Source: SURF-21 sp964462595
GTDB taxonomy: Bacteria; Actinomycetota; Geothermincolia; Geothermincolales; RBG-13-55-18
Length of the DNA stretch: 64,000 nucleotides
Reading direction: 5' to 3'
NCBI GenBank assembly: GCA_964462595.1
Contig: CAYWXM010000023.1
Location: 93,829-157,828, forward strand
Positions 1 through 9,049 of this stretch are shown here, piece after piece. Made by a program: the position numbers and the translations under genes. The notes under the pieces are model-generated. The model was given only the letters and a program-made list of their open reading frames with translations. It did not search any database and was not told the DNA's origin. The stretch's first letter is position 1. Every line of letters starts with the position of its first letter.

Positions 1-1530
1 CAGGTAATGCTTCTGCTTTTCATTGACCCTGCCCACCCTCTCGGCCGCGAGCAGCCTCACGAATCCCTTGATGGAAGTCAGCGGGGTCTTCAGCTCGTGG
101 GACACGATAGATATGAAGTCGGACTTCAAGCGGTCCAGCTCGATGAAGTCCGTGATATCGTGAAGCAGTATCACGCCCCCGCCGACTTTTCCTTCGCTGT
201 CTTTCAGGGGAACCCATATGACGTTGAATATTATCGGTGGCTCCAGCTCCAGGACCATCTCGCTCCTCAGGCCTTCCCCTCCATGCAATACCCTTTCCAG
301 CGCCTTGTGGCAGGATACCTCCTTGAACTTCGTGCCACAACGCAATCGCTCAAAGATCTCGATAAGCGGCAGCTGGTAATCCTCCTGCTTCAAACCCATA
401 AGGCGCGATATGAACGGGTTTGCCAGTACCAGCCTTCCTCCCTCGTCGATTACCATAAGGCCGTCGGTGAGGCTGTTGATGATAGTCTCTATCTTCGTCT
501 TGTCCTCCAGGGTCGTACGATACAGGGCGGCCTTTTCCAGTGCCATTGCAGCCTCACTCGACATGGTTAGAAGGATCCTGGCGGAGTCGTCGTCGAAAGA
601 ATCTCTTTTTTTCGAGAAACAGCTCAAGACGCCTATCACGCTCGAGCTGGCGAATAAAGGCACGGCGATCATCGAGGAATATCCTGACTCCTGCAGGTAT
701 GGACGGAAACGAGGGTCCTCTTCGATATCCTTGAGGATGACAGGAAGCACGGCCGAAGCAGACATATAAAGGGGGTTGTCCTTTTCCTGGCCCATCAGGC
801 CGTTAATACGGTTCTCCTCCAGATTACGGTGCGCCTTAGGGTTCAAAAGCCCCTGCTGGTCGAGCAGAGCCACGGCAATGGCATCGTTTTCGACCAGCTC
901 AGCTGCATTTTCGATGAGTACGAAAAGCATCTCCTCTTCGTCTAGCGTAGACGCGAATTTGAGTGATGTGGCGTACAGGGTGGACATCTCCCTGCGCTTG
1001 GTGTCGGCCTGGTCGTAAAGGTTGGTCAGATCCTGCTTTTCCCTTTCCTGCTCGCGTGCCTTGTTGATCACGAAAGACCCCCCCAGCGCTATTATCATGT
1101 ATATGGGGACGGCCATGGCCATGTTCTTGAGGGTTTCGAGGGAAATGGACTCGTAAACAAGGGGCGCGAAATAGACCAGGCAGGTCACGGCGGTTATCAA
1201 CATCGTCTCCAGCAGCTCGAAATAAGCGGAAGAGAATATGATCACCGCCAGGAAGAGCAGGGAAATACTGCTCTCGATACCGCCGGCCAGGTATACCATC
1301 ACCGCTATCAGGATGTCTGTCGCCAGGAGAAGGGCGAAATAGGCGATGGGATGGTAACCCTCGTAAGGGAAATAGCGGTTTCCGAGGAACACGAGAACCG
1401 ACAGGGCGATGAAAACGTAAAAAACGACAGACCTGCTGCGCTCGGAATATGGCAGGACGAAGAGCATGGTCGCTACGATAATGGTCAGCCAGAATATCGA
1501 TGCTATGAAGCGTGTGGAAGACAGAAGCAT
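1..1530 (-). CDS. Membrane sensor histidine kinase with GAF and PAS domains (3' end outside window)
   Basis: The reading frame stays open to the window edge, so the end of the dimerisation domain and the ATPase domain are missing. In order it shows a hydrophobic N-terminus with several membrane helices, a short coiled linker, a GAF domain, a PAS domain and a HisKA segment. The phospho-acceptor motif is SHELKTPLTS, with its His codon at 97-99. It probably autophosphorylates in response to an unknown signal. The ATG at 1530 has a strong GAGGGAG ribosome site five bases upstream; an in-frame ATG at 1602 is the alternative. It lies downstream of the response regulator at 1630-2613, a likely partner. 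Confidence 0.85.
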   Translation of the reverse strand, partial: MLLSSTRFIASIFWLTIIVATMLFVLPYSERSRSVVFYVFIALSVLVFLGNRYFPYEGYHPIAYFALLLATDILIAVMVYLAGGIESSISLLFLAVIIFSSAYFELLETMLITAVTCLVYFAPLVYESISLETLKNMAMAVPIYMIIALGGSFVINKAREQEREKQDLTNLYDQADTKRREMSTLYATSLKFASTLDEEEMLFVLIENAAELVENDAIAVALLDQQGLLNPKAHRNLEENRINGLMGQEKDNPLYMSASAVLPVILKDIEEDPRFRPYLQESGYSSMIAVPLFASSSVIGVLSCFSKKRDSFDDDSARILLTMSSEAAMALEKAALYRTTLEDKTKIETIINSLTDGLMVIDEGGRLVLANPFISRLMGLKQEDYQLPLIEIFERLRCGTKFKEVSCHKALERVLHGGEGLRSEMVLELEPPIIFNVIWVPLKDSEGKVGGGVILLHDITDFIELDRLKSDFISIVSHELKTPLTSIKGFVRLLAAERVGRVNEKQKHYL

Positions 1531-1629
1531 GCGCACTCCCTCGCGCTGTTCGCCGCTCTCCGTCTTCGAATACTCCTGTCTTCGGGAAGAACTCGAGTTC
1601 ATCTGCCTCAAGACCTCGCTGTAATCCTT

Positions 1630-2613
1630 TTAATCCCTGCGCCTCCGGTCGAAAACAAGATTACTGCCTTGCATGTTCTTGGCATATTTCTTCAGTTCCG
1701 CCGCGATCTGCGCCACCTTGCCCGGATGGTCCAAAGAGCGGTAAGTGTTATGAACTACGGCGATGCTGATGGTCATGATAGGAAAATTGTTTACCTTACC
1801 CTGCCGGTCGGTGCTGATGATATATCCCTTTTCGCGGTCATCCGGTGCGTACTGTGAAGGTATACGCGTATCGAACAACTTGATTATCTCCTGGGATATC
1901 AGGGGTGCTCGTTCCATCTCGGTGATCACGATGAAGTCGTCTCCTCCGATATGACCGACGAAATCATCCTTGACGCCGAACTTCTCCAGAGCATCCATGA
2001 TAGCCTTCGTAGTCAGCTTTATGACCTCGCTCCCCGCCAGAAAGCCATAGCGGTCGTTGTAGGCCTTGAAGTCGTCTAAGTCGATGTAGCAGACGGCGAA
2101 CTTCGCTCCCGTCTTTATACGCGCTTCTATGACTTCCTCAAGGGCTCGATTACCGGGAAGACCGGTTAACGGGCTTGCTTCACCGTCGCGGACAGACCGT
2201 CTGAGGTGCATGTTTATCCTGGCCTCGAGCTCCAGGGGATCAAATGGTTTGGTCATGTAATCGTCCGCACCGGTTTCCATACCCTTTATCTTGTCTTCCA
2301 GCATGCCCTTCGCTGTAAGCAGGATGATGGGGATATGGCTGGTCAAAGCCTCCCCTCGTAACCTCAGGCAGACCTCGAGGCCATCGAGATCGGGCATCAT
2401 CACGTCCAGCACGATTATATCCGGCCTATCCGTCTCGCATATCTGAAGCGCTTCCCTTCCATCTCTTGCCACTACGGGGTCGTATTTCCCGTCGCCAAGT
2501 GTCTCCAGGATAAGCTCGCGGATGTATGGATCGTCGTCCACCACGAGGATCTTGTGTCTCTTGGTCCTCTCCAGGGTTTCCGCCGTTTCACCCCTCAGTA
2601 TCTCGTCGAACAA
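1630..2613 (-). CDS. Response regulator with C-terminal GGDEF-type domain
   Basis: An N-terminal receiver domain starts KILVVDDDP and carries the phospho-accepting Asp in VLDVMMPDLDG, followed by a Lys in the usual switch position (TKPFDP). The C-terminal half is a diguanylate cyclase fold (LTGLPGNRALEE, then FVGHIGGDDFIVI). The signature reads GGDDF rather than GG(D/E)EF, so cyclase activity is uncertain. The open frame extends upstream to 2736 and overlaps the HD-GYP gene. A GGAGGTG ribosome site five bases before a TTG at 2613 marks a much better start, giving 327 residues. It forms a signalling group with the kinase downstream and the HD-GYP protein upstream. Confidence 0.85.
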   Translation of the reverse strand: MFDEILRGETAETLERTKRHKILVVDDDPYIRELILETLGDGKYDPVVARDGREALQICETDRPDIIVLDVMMPDLDGLEVCLRLRGEALTSHIPIILLTAKGMLEDKIKGMETGADDYMTKPFDPLELEARINMHLRRSVRDGEASPLTGLPGNRALEEVIEARIKTGAKFAVCYIDLDDFKAYNDRYGFLAGSEVIKLTTKAIMDALEKFGVKDDFVGHIGGDDFIVITEMERAPLISQEIIKLFDTRIPSQYAPDDREKGYIISTDRQGKVNNFPIMTISIAVVHNTYRSLDHPGKVAQIAAELKKYAKNMQGSNLVFDRRRRD

Positions 2614-2710
2614 TTTTTCACCTCCGACACGGATCCCCACCTCTCCAGCGCGCACCGCTATGCATCGCAACCATGGAGTCCCCACGAAAAACATTGACGC
2701 ATGGTCTCCT

Positions 2711-4711
2711 TCACCTGATGACCGGATCACCCCCATGCCTGTCGAGGATTTCCATGAATATGGATACTATCTCCGGATCGAACTGGCCTCCGGAGTTACG
2801 CTTCAGTTCGTCTATCGCCTTTTCCAGCGGAAGTGCGCGACGGTAAGGGCGGTCGGATCGCATGGCCTCGAAGGCGTCCGCCACGGAAAGGATGCGCGCG
2901 CACAGCGGTATCCCGTTTCCCTTGAGACCATCCGGATATCCCTTGCCGTCAAAGCGTTCGTGGTGATGAAGGATAATGGGCCTGGGGCCCTGGAGGAACT
3001 CCACCGGCTCAACGATGCTGTCTCCCAGCGCCGGGTGCGTCTTCACGTGAGAATATTCCTCGTTCGTAAGGCTCCCCGGCTTGTTGAGAACCCTTCCGGC
3101 TATCCCTATCTTACCGATATCATGCAGGGTGGCCGCGTATTTGAGCTTCTGCTTATCCCTTTCTTCAAGGCACATGGTATCAGCGATCATCATCGCGTAT
3201 TCCGTCACCCTTTCGGAATGGCCGTGTGTATATGGGTCCTTTACCTCTATCGCTTTGGCCAGAGCCTTCACCGTGGAGAAATAGCTCTTTTCTATGTCTT
3301 CGTACAGGGCGGCGTTTTCTATGGCCATGGAAGCTTGTGCGGCGATAGCCCTTACCACCTCCACCTCATCCCTCTTCAGCCCAACTGCATATTTACAGGG
3401 ATAGAAGAGCGCGAATAGCCCCCTGAGTCTCTCCTTGGAGCTCAGGGGGAACATGGAGACCAGGCCCACCCCATGTTCGTTCATTACTTCCCCGGGAAGC
3501 AGGCAGGCGGCTTGCGAGGCAGGAAGGAAGACGGGATCGCCCCGCATCAAGGTTTCTACCTCCAGGTCCTGCAGGCCATCTACGGTGAATCCCGCCTCTG
3601 TTCCGCCGCTCCAATGGCTTTCTTCTATGAAGCCGTAGTGAGCCGAGGGCTCGAATCTCTCCGCCTCCTCGTCGTGGAGGTAGATGATACACATGACAAC
3701 GCCACAGAGGTCCACGGTCATCTGTACGACCTGCTCCAGTATCTGGCTTATATCCAGGGTGGAATTGATAGCCCTGGTTATCTCCAGCAAAGCCACCGTC
3801 TCCTTGATCTTTCTCTGTTCCCGCTCGTGCAGATAAGCGTTTTCCAGGGCTACGGCCATCCGTCTGGCAAACCTGCTCGCAAGTTCCGCATCACCGGCCG
3901 TGAAATCCCCTCTTTCCTTTCCGGCCGCGATCATTATGAGTCCCGTAGTGCGACCTCTCACCAGCATGGGTATAAGCAGCGAGGCTGCCGCCTCGATCCT
4001 TCTCGTTTGTTCTCCCAGGAACGAATCCTCTTCTCCTGGAACCCACCGGTGCGGTTCCCCTTTATGCAGCAGATGATGTGCTGCGGCCTCGTCCAGCCGC
4101 ATGCAGGATCCATCGTCTCCGTGCAGAGCCTTTTCGCCTCCCACTAACGTCAGGAACCGTGAGGCATCGACTTCGAACATGGCGGCGTATGGGATGCCAA
4201 GGAGCTTTTTCAACCTGGCGAGCCCGATCTTTGTGAGCGTAGGAGGATCGAGTGTCGCCGCTATGGTATCCGGGAAAGCGTCTATCTCTCGCAGTTGCTG
4301 CGCCATGACTTCGCGCTTCCTTTCCTCGGCCTTCATGTAGGAGTCGAAGATCAGCGCTTGCGCTTTGAGCATGCCGCTGCTGATCCCGTTCAGGCCGAAG
4401 CAGTCATCGCCGCACTTGAGCCTGTCCTGTACACCCGAGATCAGCGCTTTGACGAATACGCTTGCCGCGCTCCAGTCGAGGCCGCACTGCGACAGACTAA
4501 CGGCCAGCTCGCTCAGCCCCTTTCCCGCTGAGGATATCTCCTTCTCGTCCTGCTCCAAGGCGTAATCGAAGAGCATGGCCAATACCCGGTGGCAATCGAT
4601 TCCTTTATTCGCCATTAGGCTATGTTCTGCGGTCGATAGCGCCTGCAAGGCGTGGTCCAGCACGTCGTCGCGCTCGCCTGCTAGCAGGGTTTTTTCTGAC
4701 CAGATGGTCAT
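2711..4711 (-). CDS. GAF-GAF-HD-GYP domain protein (cyclic-di-GMP phosphodiesterase family)
   Basis: 666 residues. An unrecognised N-terminal region of about 150 residues is followed by two GAF domains (roughly 155-290 and 305-460) and a complete HD-GYP domain. The HD-GYP domain shows HGHSERV, the metal-binding HDIGK, HHHERFDGKGYPDG and the DAFEAMRSDRPYR segment. HD-GYP enzymes hydrolyse cyclic-di-GMP; the residues needed for metal binding appear present. No membrane helix is seen, so it is probably cytosolic with GAF-ligand control. An AGGAGAA site lies about ten bases before the ATG. The following response regulator has a degenerate GGDEF motif, so this may be the working cyclic-dinucleotide enzyme of the group. 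Confidence 0.88.
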   Translation of the reverse strand: MTIWSEKTLLAGERDDVLDHALQALSTAEHSLMANKGIDCHRVLAMLFDYALEQDEKEISSAGKGLSELAVSLSQCGLDWSAASVFVKALISGVQDRLKCGDDCFGLNGISSGMLKAQALIFDSYMKAEERKREVMAQQLREIDAFPDTIAATLDPPTLTKIGLARLKKLLGIPYAAMFEVDASRFLTLVGGEKALHGDDGSCMRLDEAAAHHLLHKGEPHRWVPGEEDSFLGEQTRRIEAAASLLIPMLVRGRTTGLIMIAAGKERGDFTAGDAELASRFARRMAVALENAYLHEREQRKIKETVALLEITRAINSTLDISQILEQVVQMTVDLCGVVMCIIYLHDEEAERFEPSAHYGFIEESHWSGGTEAGFTVDGLQDLEVETLMRGDPVFLPASQAACLLPGEVMNEHGVGLVSMFPLSSKERLRGLFALFYPCKYAVGLKRDEVEVVRAIAAQASMAIENAALYEDIEKSYFSTVKALAKAIEVKDPYTHGHSERVTEYAMMIADTMCLEERDKQKLKYAATLHDIGKIGIAGRVLNKPGSLTNEEYSHVKTHPALGDSIVEPVEFLQGPRPIILHHHERFDGKGYPDGLKGNGIPLCARILSVADAFEAMRSDRPYRRALPLEKAIDELKRNSGGQFDPEIVSIFMEILDRHGGDPVIR

Positions 4712-5243
4712 AGTGGCTTTATTCTCCTGTAACCTACAAAAGCGCCGATGCTTCCATAGAGATTATCGGCAAGGCAGCAATCGTGTTTTAACTTTGCGGC
4801 TTATATTACTGTAGGGTAGCTTCAACGGCGCCGTAGATGGCAAACGGCGGTGCCGTCTACCCCCTCATATTCCTGCCTGCCGTGGTTTTAGAGAAGGGGC
4901 ATTACCCATAGAGCCTTTGGTTATATCAGGGGTTTGATTTTTCCAGTCAAGGTCATGTCGGGGTGGCCATGGCTGCTTACCGCCAGCGCGGAGCGTACAG
5001 CCAGGGCCTTTCCCGGTAAAGGAATCCCCTCGTCAGCACGGACAATTACTCGCTAAAGGGCTGCCAGATCGAGTTCGATACTCGTGAAGGGGTTTATCCG
5101 TCCATATTGTATCAAGCAGGACAGGCGTTGCTTTTGCCCGTTCCCCCGGGATGGAAAGGCATCCGCAAGGGGAGCCTCTTAGGCCGTGGCCCTGGAGCTG
5201 AAATGTGGGGATGGGGTAGCGTGCTGCCCTCTTCCGCCGCGCC
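4712..5243. other. Intergenic region without a recognised gene
   Basis: This stretch separates the HD-GYP gene from the end of the riboflavin operon; both are transcribed leftward. I see no convincing reading frame. A possible hairpin at about 4836-4862 pairs GTAGATGGC with GCCGTCTAC (one G-U), but no T-run follows it on either strand. The leader and promoter of the HD-GYP gene must lie in its left part. Confidence 0.5.
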
Positions 5244-5708
5244 CTATTTTATCTCTTTCAGCAGATTGCCCATCTCCACTGCGGTAATTGCGGCTTCCCA
5301 GCCCTTATTGCCCTGCTTGGCTCCGGCTCTATCGACCGCCTGCTCAATCGTGTCCGCGGTAATGACGCCGAAAACAGCTGGAATGCCCCTGTCCAGGCTT
5401 ACCCTGGCTACACCCTTTGAGACCTCGGAGGCCACGTAATCGAAATGCGGCGTCGAGCCGCGTATAACGGCTCCGAGGCATATCACGGCATCATAGATTC
5501 CGCTTGCAGCAAGCTTGGACGCAACCAGGGGTATCTCGAACGCCCCGGGGACCCAGGCGATATCCACATTCTCCATGTCGGCATCATGTCGCTTGAGGGC
5601 ATCCAGGGCGCCGTCAAGCAATCGCGTGCTTATAAATTCGTTGAATCGCGCTACCACGATGGCGAATTTGAGCCCCGCTGCTACCAGGTGTCCCTCATAG
5701 GTCGGCAT
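5244..5708 (-). CDS. ribH: 6,7-dimethyl-8-ribityllumazine synthase
   Basis: 154 residues, the normal family length. RibH condenses 5-amino-6-ribitylaminouracil with dihydroxybutanone phosphate to give lumazine, the penultimate step of riboflavin synthesis, and usually forms a capsid-like 60-mer or a pentamer. Family motifs are plain: VVARFNEFI near the N-terminus, WVPGAFEIP, CLGAVIRGSTPHFDYV with the catalytic His, and a C-terminal NKGWEAA segment. It is the last gene of the riboswitch-controlled operon and begins 14 bases after ribBA. Confidence 0.97.
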   Translation of the reverse strand: MPTYEGHLVAAGLKFAIVVARFNEFISTRLLDGALDALKRHDADMENVDIAWVPGAFEIPLVASKLAASGIYDAVICLGAVIRGSTPHFDYVASEVSKGVARVSLDRGIPAVFGVITADTIEQAVDRAGAKQGNKGWEAAITAVEMGNLLKEIK

Positions 5709-5722
5709 TGCGTTCTCCTTTC

Positions 5723-6955
5723 CTAGAAATCAAGGATGTGGTTCAGTTTATCCTGTTTTGTCTTTAGATAGGCGTAATTATCCTCGCACGGTTCCACTAT
5801 CAGGGGTATGCGTTCGACCACTTTCAGCCCGTATCCTTCCAGGCCGACCCTTTTAGCCGGGTTGTTGGTCATCAGCCTCATCGTCGTAAGCCCGAGATCG
5901 GACAGGATCTGCGCCCCGATGCCATAATCTCGCGCATCTGGCGGGAAGCCCAGTTCCAGATTCGCCTCGACGGTGTCCTTTCCGTTCTCCTGCAGCTCGT
6001 AGGCCTTCAGCTTGTGGGTAAGGCCGATGCCCCGGCCCTCGTGCCCGATGATATACAGGAAGACGCCTTCCCCTTCCTCTTCGATCATCTGCAGCGCCAT
6101 GCGTAATTGCAGGCCACAATCGCAGCGCAAAGACAGAAACACGTCTCCGGTCAGGCATTCGGAGTGCACCCTTACCAGTACGTTTTCCTTCCCCTCGACG
6201 TCTCCTTTCACCAGGGCGATAAGGTTGCGCCCATCTATCAGCGATTCGTAACCTATGGCGCGAAATACGCCGAATACAGTGGGTAGGCGCACCTCGGCGA
6301 TACGCCTTACGAGCGTCTCATAGCGATTTCTATATCGTATGAGGTCTTCGATGGTGACCATCTTCAGGCCGAACTTCTCTTTTATCTTCGCCAGTTGTGG
6401 TACGCGGGCCATGCTGCCGTCATCGTTCATGATCTCGCATATTACTCCAGCCGGGAAAAGGCCGGCCAGCCTGGACAGGTCCACCGCGGCCTCCGTGTGG
6501 CCTGCCCTGCGCAATACCCCTCCGTCGCGAGCCCGCAGGGGGAACACATGCCCCGGCCTCGAGATATCCTCGGGCCTGGTTTCGGGGTCCAGTACCGCCT
6601 GGACTGTAACGGCACGGTCGTAAGCTGAGATACCCGTGGTTATCTTCCCTTTGGCTCCTATGGATACGGTGAACGCCGTCTCGTGCGTGGAGGTGTTTTC
6701 CGGCACCATTGGATGTATGTTCAGCTCGTCCAGCCGCTTTCCCACGCAGGGCATGCATATCAGGCCTCTTCCGTTCTTGGCCATGAAATTGATGGCTTCT
6801 GGAGTCACTCTTTCGGCCGCCATGAGGAAATCGCCCTCGTTCTCCCTGTCCTCGTCATCGACCACGATTATCAGCTTCCCCTCGCGGATGTCCTCTATGG
6901 CCTCCTCTATCGAGTTGAAAGGTCTCCCTTCGTTTACGCTCTGCTCTTCTTTCAT
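5723..6955 (-). CDS. ribBA: Bifunctional 3,4-dihydroxy-2-butanone-4-phosphate synthase / GTP cyclohydrolase II
   Basis: About 410 residues, a fusion of both entry steps of riboflavin synthesis. The N-terminal DHBP synthase half has DDEDRENEGDF (metal-binding acidic residues) and RPGHVFPLRARDGGV. The C-terminal half is GTP cyclohydrolase II, with the zinc ligands in SECLTGDVF...RCDCG, then IGHEGRGIGL and the DYGIGAQIL segment. The ATG at 6955 overlaps the ribE stop as TGATG; a GTG one codon upstream sits at better spacing from GGAGG and is an alternative. Overlap with ribE implies translational coupling. Confidence 0.96.
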   Translation of the reverse strand: MKEEQSVNEGRPFNSIEEAIEDIREGKLIIVVDDEDRENEGDFLMAAERVTPEAINFMAKNGRGLICMPCVGKRLDELNIHPMVPENTSTHETAFTVSIGAKGKITTGISAYDRAVTVQAVLDPETRPEDISRPGHVFPLRARDGGVLRRAGHTEAAVDLSRLAGLFPAGVICEIMNDDGSMARVPQLAKIKEKFGLKMVTIEDLIRYRNRYETLVRRIAEVRLPTVFGVFRAIGYESLIDGRNLIALVKGDVEGKENVLVRVHSECLTGDVFLSLRCDCGLQLRMALQMIEEEGEGVFLYIIGHEGRGIGLTHKLKAYELQENGKDTVEANLELGFPPDARDYGIGAQILSDLGLTTMRLMTNNPAKRVGLEGYGLKVVERIPLIVEPCEDNYAYLKTKQDKLNHILDF

Positions 6956-7617
6956 CACATAAAACCTCCTTCAACGAGCTTCTCGCGCAAAGACGCATCG
7001 CTTTCCCCGGTATAATCTGTGCCGTTGATGCCGCGCCTCATATAGCTGTAAACGTATTTCGCCAGTATATCCACCTCGAGGTTAACCTCATCGCCGGGCT
7101 TTATCCCCCCCAGGTTAGTGTTTTCAATGGTATGGGGAATAGCGGCTACGCTGACCCTGCCGTCCCCCAAAGCGCTGACGGTAAGGCTTATCCCGTTAAC
7201 CGCCACCGACCCTTTCTCGACCAGATAGCCCATGACCTGCGGGGGGGCGGAGAAAGAATACACACAACCTTGCCCGGATCTTTTTATCTCCGTCGCCTTG
7301 CCTACGCCGTCAACGTGTCCCTGCACTATGTGCCCCCCCAGACGTTCTCCCAGGCTGAGGGCTCTCTCCAGGTTTACCGCAGAGCCTCTGTCGAGACCCC
7401 CCAGGTTGGAGCGCTCGAGGCTTTCCTCGGATATATCCGAGACGAATTCCCCCCTGTTTTTCTCCACCACGGTCAGGCAGACGCCGTTTACCGCCACCGA
7501 ATCGCCTATCTTTAGCTCGTCCCATATCGAGGAGCACGAAACGGATATCCTCGCCCCCGGCGCGAGCATCCTGATATCCCTCACGGTTCCGATCTCCTCG
7601 ATTATCCCGGTGAACAA
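6955..7617 (-). CDS. ribE: Riboflavin synthase, alpha chain
   Basis: Catalyses dismutation of two lumazines into riboflavin and the pyrimidine precursor. The duplicated lumazine-binding repeat is visible: FTGIIEEIGTV with GDSVAVNGVCLTV in the first half, then GHIVQGHVDGVG and GSVAVNGISLTVS in the second. Family proteins begin MFTGIIE. Here the matching codon is a TTG at 7617, two bases after the ribD stop, with a GAGAGGGG ribosome site ahead. The open frame continues upstream to 7812, but only as the antisense-like overlap with ribD. The chosen start gives 220 residues, the normal size. Confidence 0.95.
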   Translation of the reverse strand: MFTGIIEEIGTVRDIRMLAPGARISVSCSSIWDELKIGDSVAVNGVCLTVVEKNRGEFVSDISEESLERSNLGGLDRGSAVNLERALSLGERLGGHIVQGHVDGVGKATEIKRSGQGCVYSFSAPPQVMGYLVEKGSVAVNGISLTVSALGDGRVSVAAIPHTIENTNLGGIKPGDEVNLEVDILAKYVYSYMRRGINGTDYTGESDASLREKLVEGGFM

Positions 7618-7619
7618 CT

Positions 7620-8771
7620 TCAACCCCTCTCTATCATATCCGCCTCCAGGAGCAGGTCTTCTCCCAGGCAACTCGCTTTCCTCCACCTCATGCGCATCCC
7701 TTCTTCCGGATCGAATACTTCCCTTCCCTCTATCCAAGATCGCGCCTTCTCGTCCCCGAATATCTTCGGGGCCACGAAAAGGGATAGTCTGTCCACCAGG
7801 CCGCGTTCGCAAAGAGCGCTTACCAGCGTAGGGCCTCCTTCAACCAGGAGTTGAGCCACCCCCCTCTTTCCCAGCACCAGCAGCAGCTCATCGAGGTCCA
7901 CTCTCTTACCGCTGCCCCCTATAACCTCGACTTCAACTCCCCGGTCTCGAAGCACTCCTGCCTTGAAACGGTCATGCTGGTGGGTGGTAGCCACCATGAC
8001 CTGTGGCTCTTTTCCTTGTGCAATCTCGCATTCCAGGGGGATGGAAAGCATCGAATCCACTATCACTCTCAACGGGGGCTTCGCTCCACGCATGGGCACC
8101 ATGCGCACGGTAAGCTCTGGGTCGTCGGCTTCAACGGTACCTTTTCCCACCATTACCGCGTCGCTCTCGCGGCGCATGGCATGCACCCTTCTCCGCGCTT
8201 TTTCCCCGCTTATCCATCTCGATGCTCCTCCTCGAGCCGCAACCTTTCCATCCGCCGTGATAGCCATCTTCACAATGACCAGCGGTATCCCGGTCCTTAT
8301 ATATTTTTCGTAAGCCTCGTTAAGGCGCGACGACTCGCCGCCCATAAGCCCGCTTTGCACAGTCAATCCAGCCTCTCTCAGTCTCTCCATGCCCCCGCCT
8401 TTTACACCCGTGTTGGGGTCCGTCGCTGCAATCACCACCCTTTCTATCCCCGCGGCAATGATCGCCTCCGTGCACGGCGGAGTCCTGCCGTGGTGGTTGC
8501 ATGGCTCCAGGGAAACGTACATCGTGGCTCCGCAGGCATCTTCTCCCGCCTGCTTCAGCGCCTCCACCTCAGCGTGCGCAGTGTATGGCCCGCGGTGATA
8601 CCCTTTTCCCAGGATATTCCCGTTCTTAACGACTAGCGCTCCCACCATGGGGTTCGGGTGCGCCATGCCCTTTCCTCTGCCCGCAAGGGAGATGGCTTTC
8701 CTCATGAAGACCCTGTCCTGCGAGCTTAATCCCGTATCCACTTCCGCTCCCCGTGAATCCAAACACTTCAT
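7620..8771 (-). CDS. ribD: Bifunctional diaminohydroxyphosphoribosylaminopyrimidine deaminase / 5-amino-6-(5-phosphoribosylamino)uracil reductase
   Basis: First gene of the riboflavin operon. The N-terminal zinc deaminase domain has HAEVEAL and EPCNHHGRTPPC. The C-terminal reductase domain has MAITADGKVA, SRWISGEKARRRVH and a closing VEGGPTL segment. The frame runs upstream to 8858 inside the riboswitch and terminator, so an internal start is needed. The ATG at 8771 is used here. A GTG ten codons later (8741) has a better ribosome site (GGGGAG, five bases away) and may be the true start. Expression should be shut off by FMN through the upstream riboswitch. Confidence 0.95.
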   Translation of the reverse strand: MKCLDSRGAEVDTGLSSQDRVFMRKAISLAGRGKGMAHPNPMVGALVVKNGNILGKGYHRGPYTAHAEVEALKQAGEDACGATMYVSLEPCNHHGRTPPCTEAIIAAGIERVVIAATDPNTGVKGGGMERLREAGLTVQSGLMGGESSRLNEAYEKYIRTGIPLVIVKMAITADGKVAARGGASRWISGEKARRRVHAMRRESDAVMVGKGTVEADDPELTVRMVPMRGAKPPLRVIVDSMLSIPLECEIAQGKEPQVMVATTHQHDRFKAGVLRDRGVEVEVIGGSGKRVDLDELLLVLGKRGVAQLLVEGGPTLVSALCERGLVDRLSLFVAPKIFGDEKARSWIEGREVFDPEEGMRMRWRKASCLGEDLLLEADMIERG

Positions 8772-8794
8772 GTCTCCGTGTGTCTCCGCCCTGA

Positions 8795-8830
8795 AATAAT
8801 AAAGGGCACCGGGGAGAATACCCGGCGCCC
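8795..8830 (-). terminator. Intrinsic terminator of the FMN riboswitch expression platform
   Basis: On the minus strand GGGCGCCGGG (8830-8821) can pair with CCCGGTGCCC (one G-U), followed by TTTATTATTT. It lies directly after the FMN aptamer and before ribD, so ligand-bound aptamer probably favours this hairpin and stops transcription. Confidence 0.85.
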
Positions 8831-8845
8831 AAAATGAACGCCTCA

Positions 8846-8955
8846 GGTCTTCTCCCATCCGGACTCTAACCGTCGGTGCCGGAATTTCGCCGGCTCTGCC
8901 TTGCGGCTCGCGGACTTTAACCGCCGGTCGGGGATTTCACCCTGCCCCGAAGACC
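8846..8955 (-). promoter_or_regulatory. FMN riboswitch (RFN element)
   Basis: Read on the minus strand, the segment has the conserved RFN blocks in order: GGTCTTCGGGGCAGGGTG, CCCGACCGGCGGT, AGTCCGCGAGC, CCGGCGAAATTCCGG, ACCGACGGT, and AGTCCGGATGGGAGAAGACC. The outer P1 helix pairs GGTCTTC at 8949-8955 with GAAGACC at 8846-8852. RFN elements sense FMN and control riboflavin genes, and this one directly precedes ribD. Confidence 0.97.
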
Positions 8956-8967
8956 GTTAACAATAAA

Positions 8968-8997
8968 ATTATATGGCTAAAACATGTATGTTGTCCA
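8968..8997 (-). promoter_or_regulatory. Predicted sigma-70-type promoter of the riboflavin operon
   Basis: On the minus strand there is TGGACA (8997-8992), an 18-base spacer and a perfect TATAAT (8973-8968). Transcription would begin a few bases before the riboswitch P1 helix, which fits well. Confidence 0.7.
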
Positions 8998-9049
8998 TCA
9001 GGTCCACCATGTTGCGGCCTCGAATGACGCTGGTTGTCATTGACATCCT

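Noticed and set aside
4836..4862. Hairpin as terminator for the HD-GYP or rib genes
   Set aside because: It lies upstream of the HD-GYP gene and 500 bases before the end of ribH, with no T-run; it does not follow the stop of any gene.
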